From CAMCXT01 sp040403315 (GTDB lineage: Bacteria; Bacteroidota; Bacteroidia; M30B66): DNA of 64,000 nucleotides. Each line of letters opens with the position of its first letter. Position 1 is the first letter of the stretch. This document shows positions 60,499 to 64,000 of this stretch, piece after piece. The DNA is taken from assembly GCA_040403315.1 (NCBI GenBank), contig JBBAKX010000007.1:1-64000 (forward strand), given 5' to 3'. The notes beneath the pieces are model-generated. The model was given only the letters and a program-made list of their open reading frames with translations, made no database searches and was not told where the DNA came from. A program made the translations under genes and the position numbers.

Positions 60499-61503
60499 TC
60501 ATTGTTTATACGCAGGATTATTCAAAAATGAATCGTCTCTCAAGGTGTGTAAAAAATCCAAAAGGGCAGCGATTTCAGTGTCTGTTAAGTTGAGTGGTTG
60601 GATGAGCTCATCTTTGTTTTCAAAATTAGTTCCTCCTTGGTTGTAAAGTGCAAGCACTTCTTCAAGTGTTCCGATGCTTCCATCGTGCATGTATGGTGCG
60701 GTAAAGCTGATGTTCCTCAGTGATGGAATTGCAAATTTTCCACGGTCGTTGGGCAAGGTCGTGATTCGCTGTCTTCCGCTGTCGGCGTAGATTTCAAATA
60801 ATCCATTCGACTTGAAATCGTTACTTGAGAAATTAAAACCTCCATGACAACTGCTGCAATGCGTTCGATCAGAAAAGAACAAGTTTTTGCCGAGTTCTTC
60901 GCTTGAATTGAGTTCTGTTTCACCACGTTGCCACTGATCAAATTTCGAATTTCCCGAAATGAGGATGCGTTGAAAACATTCCAATGCATTGAGGATCGAA
61001 AGTGCACTGATTGTATCTTGATAAGCCAATTGAAAATCGTCGGCATATCTTCCACTTGCCTTTAACCTTTTGATAACATTTACGATATCGCTGCCCATTT
61101 CATTGGGATTGCTTATTGGATTTAGGCTTGAAAGGCGTAAGTTGTTTACTCCGCCATCGCGAAAAAAGTGTTCCTTGAATCCTAAATTGAACAATGGTTG
61201 AGCGTTTCTAAAACCAATTTTCCCTTGAACCCCTGTACTTATAGGCGAAGGATCTGAAAATGCCAATTGTTGAAAATGGCAGGATGCACAACTGATTGAA
61301 TTATCGTTCGACAGCAGTTTTTCAAAGAATAACCTTTTTCCTAGTTTAATTCTTGCTGCAGTAAGTTGATTTTCGGGCGAATCGGGGAGGTTGGGGAAGC
61401 CAGACGGGATTTCTAATTTGACAATAACTTGATCCTCTAAAATTGCGTCTTTGCTACAAGCAAACAGTAAAAAACAAGATAGAATGATCAGCAGTCTGTT
61501 CAT
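60499..61503 (-). CDS. Diheme cytochrome c peroxidase, MauG/MbnH-like lipoprotein (copy 2)
   Basis: A 334-residue lipoprotein (lipobox LFAC, Cys at 16) with heme sites CASCH (72-76) and CSSCH (216-220) and the C-terminal signature APYMHDGSIGTLEEVLALYNQGG. It is a diverged paralogue of copy 1, sharing the general order of motifs but little more than that by eye. It starts three bases after the MbnP-type stop, so it is the closest partner of that gene. Confidence 0.87.
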   Translation of the reverse strand: MNRLLIILSCFLLFACSKDAILEDQVIVKLEIPSGFPNLPDSPENQLTAARIKLGKRLFFEKLLSNDNSISCASCHFQQLAFSDPSPISTGVQGKIGFRNAQPLFNLGFKEHFFRDGGVNNLRLSSLNPISNPNEMGSDIVNVIKRLKASGRYADDFQLAYQDTISALSILNALECFQRILISGNSKFDQWQRGETELNSSEELGKNLFFSDRTHCSSCHGGFNFSSNDFKSNGLFEIYADSGRQRITTLPNDRGKFAIPSLRNISFTAPYMHDGSIGTLEEVLALYNQGGTNFENKDELIQPLNLTDTEIAALLDFLHTLRDDSFLNNPAYKQ

Positions 61504-61506
61504 GCC

Positions 61507-62292
61507 TCAAAGTTTTCTCATACTGGCAGCAAGATTTTGGGCTGCTTTTCTTGCCAAGTCAATATTGTCTGTTGTATGGGTGAAATAATCATCCACCATG
61601 TTAATGGTATCGTTTGGCTGACGAAAAATGTCGTTTACTTCTATACCAATTTCAATTGTAGTTGTCTTACCTGCATTTACCTCAATATTCAAATTGTTGA
61701 AGTTCTTTTCAATGTAGCAAGTATCTAAACCTGAATGGTAAAACCAAGAGAAAGTTGGCGTTTGGTTTTGAGCTTGTGAAGTATCGATTTTGCCATCTAT
61801 TTTGGAAAAAATATAACCTGTGGCCCACGACCAATACATGCCATTATAAATGCTCAGTGGGTGAGAAATTGGAAATTGTGCCTCATCAAAATTTGGATTA
61901 TCGGTTCCGTTTAATGCGTTTTTTACACCAAGGAAGAATTTCAACTGTTGGTATGTACCTGGGTCGGTTTCGAAGGAAATTGTTTTATCGTTTTGAATAA
62001 GATCGACCAGTTCAATCTCAGATAACATCGTGGTGTAAGATGAATTAATGAGTTGGATGTCGGACAGGTAAAATTTCAATGTTTCGATATTCATTCTGAA
62101 ATTATTCGGGCCAACAAAGTTTACATTCTGTTGAAAAGCTTCCCCATTCATTGTTGGAACAAAACGCAATTCAACGGTTCCTTTATTAGGTTGTGTTGGT
62201 TCTGGAATGGGCTGGTCTTTTTCGCAGGCGCTTAAAACGGTTATGATGACAGCTCCGATTAGTGCGAATGTGATATTGAATTTCGTTTTCAT
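61507..62292 (-). CDS. MbnP-type copper-associated lipoprotein
   Basis: A 261-residue lipoprotein (lipobox LSAC, Cys at 23). The segments NFVGPNNFRMNIETLKFYLSD, HPLSIYNGMYWSWATGYIF, SKIDG and TFSWFYHSGLD are typical of the MbnP family, whose members are found with diheme MbnH proteins and bind copper in methanotrophs. The two Trp of YWSWATGY are conserved candidates for oxidation. Here it stands directly upstream of two MauG/MbnH-like genes, with no methanobactin genes visible. Confidence 0.86.
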   Translation of the reverse strand: MKTKFNITFALIGAVIITVLSACEKDQPIPEPTQPNKGTVELRFVPTMNGEAFQQNVNFVGPNNFRMNIETLKFYLSDIQLINSSYTTMLSEIELVDLIQNDKTISFETDPGTYQQLKFFLGVKNALNGTDNPNFDEAQFPISHPLSIYNGMYWSWATGYIFSKIDGKIDTSQAQNQTPTFSWFYHSGLDTCYIEKNFNNLNIEVNAGKTTTIEIGIEVNDIFRQPNDTINMVDDYFTHTTDNIDLARKAAQNLAASMRKL

Positions 62293-62310
62293 TTCAGTGG
62301 TTCTGGATGA

Positions 62311-62775
62311 TTAATATTTCAGTCCAATTTTGTTGTAAATAAAGTGCATCAACCAAACGGGGCCAATCAGAAGAAATTGGATGTCCTTTAAAAATGAAGG
62401 TTTTTTCCCTTCAATGTGGTGCCCGAAAAACTGACCTATCCATGCAATGACAAAAACTGCTAAACCAATAACCCATGCAGGATAGGAAGATGTTTCTTGA
62501 ACTTGAAGACTAAGATAGTTTAGTGTAATTAGAAAGAAGGTCATTCCTATTGCCAAAGGTGGTGAAAGAAAGAAATACCAAATGATTGAAAGCCCAGAAA
62601 TGATCCAAGCCCAATTGAGATGCGAATTGGCCAAGATTTCTGGAACGGGAATAGATGCCAATAACAGCAGAACGCTCCAAACAATAAGTGGAACGCAGAT
62701 CCAATGGATTGCCTTGTTGGTAGAGTTCTTGTGGCTAACTGCGTATTCATCGAGCCAATCTTGAATTTGTCTCAT
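62311..62775 (-). CDS. Mpo1-like protein (DUF962)
   Basis: A 154-residue membrane protein with four hydrophobic helices. The conserved residues are in WLDEYAVSHKNSTNKAIHWICVP (His15 and His24) and QFFGHHIEGKKPSFLKDIQFL, the DUF962 signature. In yeast Mpo1 is an iron-dependent dioxygenase that shortens 2-hydroxy fatty acids. Its role in bacteria is not established. It lies 18 bases upstream of the MbnP-type gene and could share a transcript. Confidence 0.88.
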   Translation of the reverse strand: MRQIQDWLDEYAVSHKNSTNKAIHWICVPLIVWSVLLLLASIPVPEILANSHLNWAWIISGLSIIWYFFLSPPLAIGMTFFLITLNYLSLQVQETSSYPAWVIGLAVFVIAWIGQFFGHHIEGKKPSFLKDIQFLLIGPVWLMHFIYNKIGLKY

Positions 62776-62893
62776 TGCGATCTAGCATTTGTAATCTGTA
62801 AAGATATAGATTGGTGAAATTGGAATTACTGTTTAAGTCAAGTAAAGAAAATTTGAAGGATTACCAATCTTTGGGTTTGGCTCAACCCTTTCG

Positions 62894-62934
62894 GGAGGTA
62901 AAAGATCGCGGGTTCAAATCCCGTTACCTTAGCA
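62894..62934 (+). pseudogene. tRNA 3'-end-like fragment
   Basis: The sequence holds a perfect T-arm, GCGGG-TTCAAAT-CCCGT, followed by a seven-base acceptor-like strand TACCTTA and GCA, resembling the 3' end of a serine tRNA (TCGCGGGTTCGAATCCCGC type). The upstream bases give no matching acceptor strand, D-arm or anticodon arm; I tried several registers. The segment AGGTAA at 62896 can instead pair with TTACCT at 62924. It looks like a tRNA relic or attachment-site scar, not a functional tRNA. Confidence 0.42.
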
Positions 62935-63020
62935 AATTATCTTTATTATAAATTTAGATTCGGCTTTTCATTTTTGTGTTCATTGGTTCCTAAAATGACA
63001 GATTTTTCGGGTTAAAATCA

Positions 63021-63028
63021 TAGATTTG
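63021..63028 (+). promoter_or_regulatory. Putative -7 box for yebC
   Basis: TAGATTTG matches TAnnTTTG and ends 21 bases before the ATG at 63050. There is no TTTG at the -33 position. Confidence 0.5.
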
Positions 63029-63049
63029 CGCTATTGATTTGTTAGTTAC

Positions 63050-63757
63050 ATGGGACGTATTTTCGAAAAACGAAAGCACAAGATGTTTGCTCGCTACGAC
63101 AAGATGGCGAAGTCATTCACTAGAATCGGAAAAGAAATTGCCATTGCGGTAAAACAGGGTGGACCTGATCCGGATGGAAATCCGCGTTTGCGCGCCGCAA
63201 TGCGAAATGCTAAGGCCGTAAATATGCCGAAGGATCGGATAGAAGCAGCTATCAAACGAGCTGTATCTAAAGATGCAGGAGATTTTTCTGAAGTTGTATA
63301 TGAGGGTTATGGGCCATACGGCGTTGCAATCCTGATTGAAACCGCTACAGATAACACCACAAGAACTGTTGCTAATGTAAGGATGCACCTTACCCGAGGT
63401 GATGGATCTTTGGGCAAAACTGGATCTTTGGACTTTATTTTTGAGCGCAAAGCTCTTTTTAATCTTAATGCCGAAGGCTTGGATGTAGAGGAACTCGAGC
63501 TTGAGCTGATTGATCATGGTTTAGAAGAGATCAACTTGGAAGAAGGTACTATTTACATTTACACTGCATTTACCGACTACCATAAAATGCAAACTGAACT
63601 TGAAAGACGGAATCTAAATATTTCTGGGTCGGAATTGGTTAGAATTCCATTAACTACAGTTGAGCTAACTGATGAACAGGAAGAAGAGATTAATGAATTG
63701 GTTGAAAAGATCGAGGAAGACGAAGATGTTCAACAGGTTTTTATTAACGTGAAATAA
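63050..63757 (+). CDS. YebC/PmpR-family protein (TACO1)
   Basis: A 235-residue protein of the YebC family, which in bacteria regulates transcription or helps ribosomes through proline stretches. Motifs are GRIFEKRKHKMFARYDKMAKSF at the N-terminus, NMPKDRIEAAIKRAVSKD, YEGYGPYGVAILIE and TDNTTRTVANVRM. It is full length. The gene overlaps the convergent T9SS cargo gene by 14 bases. The window has no ruvA or ruvC beside it, although ruvB is 38 kb away. Confidence 0.93.
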   Translation: MGRIFEKRKHKMFARYDKMAKSFTRIGKEIAIAVKQGGPDPDGNPRLRAAMRNAKAVNMPKDRIEAAIKRAVSKDAGDFSEVVYEGYGPYGVAILIETATDNTTRTVANVRMHLTRGDGSLGKTGSLDFIFERKALFNLNAEGLDVEELELELIDHGLEEINLEEGTIYIYTAFTDYHKMQTELERRNLNISGSELVRIPLTTVELTDEQEEEINELVEKIEEDEDVQQVFINVK

Positions 63758-64000
63758 TCAATTTGCTAAAGCTGGATTTTTTGGAATCCATCACTTGAAT
63801 TAAATAAATGCCATTTGAGAAGCCGGAGAGATGAATAGTTGATCCGGCTTTTTCGTTGGTTTTTTTAGCCATTAACAGTTTTCCACTTAAGTTGAATAAT
63901 TGGATTGTTTTACTTGAATTGTTTTGTGCACCGAATGTAATATATACTTGATTTGTAGCAGGATTAGGGAATAAAATAATCTGCTGAATATTTTCATGTT
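63744..64000 (-). CDS. C-terminus of a T9SS type A cargo protein (partial)
   Basis: The minus strand reads through from the window edge to a TAA at 63744-63746, giving 85 complete codons. They encode a type A T9SS sorting domain: ILFPNPATNQVYITFG, then IQLFNLSGKLLM, then HLSGFSNGIYLIQV and FSKLIISR. The start and cargo domain lie beyond the window edge. The end overlaps yebC by 14 bases. Confidence 0.85.
   Translation of the reverse strand, partial: HENIQQIILFPNPATNQVYITFGAQNNSSKTIQLFNLSGKLLMAKKTNEKAGSTIHLSGFSNGIYLIQVMDSKKSSFSKLIISR

Larger units (their letters stand above)
62776..63049. other. Intergenic region with a tRNA-like fragment
   Basis: This 274-base gap between the divergent Mpo1-like and YebC genes carries a tRNA-3'-end-like element (62894-62934), a -7 box for yebC, and otherwise AT-rich sequence. 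No open frame or other repeat is evident. Confidence 0.5.

Noticed and set aside
62862..62934. A complete functional tRNA ending at about 62934
   Set aside because: The total length would fit, but the 5' acceptor strand matches only four of seven positions, and no D-arm or anticodon arm can be drawn.

Overview
The window is a 64 kb stretch of chromosome from a Bacteroidota bacterium, most likely a marine or freshwater member of the Flavobacteriales. The grounds are an alternative complex III (ActABCDEF) operon fused to cytochrome oxidase genes, secreted proteins with type IX secretion (T9SS) sorting domains, a long Bacteroidota-type NusB, an ExbB-ExbD-ExbD-TonB cluster, Omp28-like and DUF6029 proteins, promoters of the form TTTG-N19/20-TAnnTTTG and an almost complete lack of Shine-Dalgarno sequences. 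The DNA is AT-rich throughout. I see no prophage, insertion sequence, CRISPR array or defence island. It reads as ordinary, densely packed core genome with a few poorly characterised envelope modules.

Layout. 1-6.8 kb: tRNA-Leu(GAG), shikimate kinase, a PyrR-like phosphoribosyltransferase, a SirB1-type protein, a nucleoside phosphorylase, two tandem-domain universal stress proteins and a class III aminotransferase. 6.8-15 kb: nusB and leucine dehydrogenase, an ABC exporter, then a leftward operon of a BatA/vWA membrane protein, a dihydroorotase homologue without its HxH metal ligands, and a secreted protein. 15-23 kb: a Nudix CoA pyrophosphatase, a small membrane protein, two T9SS cargo proteins, and a rightward run of exported thioredoxin-fold and outer-membrane proteins (TlpA, DUF6029, Omp28-like lipoprotein, beta-barrel) ending in ubiX. 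23-25 kb: queG and ruvB. 25-36.5 kb: the leftward respiratory operon actABCDEF-coxB-coxA. 36.7-42 kb: a SPOR-domain protein facing the rimP-nusA-infB operon. 42-48 kb: ExbB, two ExbD, TonB, a 66-residue membrane protein, an orphan PstS-like lipoprotein and a TPR protein. 48-54.5 kb: yajQ, rpsU, a Xer recombinase, a PiT phosphate transporter, two phosphoesterases and a DedA protein. 54.6-59.4 kb: a 1040-residue exported TPR protein coupled to an outer-membrane beta-barrel. 59.4-62.8 kb: a leftward cluster with an MbnP-type protein, two MauG/MbnH-like diheme peroxidase lipoproteins and an Mpo1-like protein. 62.9-64 kb: a tRNA-3'-end-like fragment, YebC, and the C-terminus of another T9SS cargo protein.

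How the parts work together. The act-cox operon gives a quinol-oxidising, oxygen-reducing branch in which complex III and oxidase are co-transcribed. The TonB cluster would energise outer-membrane transport. The 17-22.5 kb region groups three exported proteins with CxxC sites and two outer-membrane beta-barrels, suggesting an envelope thiol module. The MbnP cluster suggests extracytoplasmic, heme-driven oxidation linked to copper. The best candidates for undescribed biology are that thiol module, the MbnP cluster with two peroxidases, the TonB operon with its orphan PstS and small membrane protein, and the coupled TPR/barrel pair. All calls come from reading sequence and recognising families; no database search was run.
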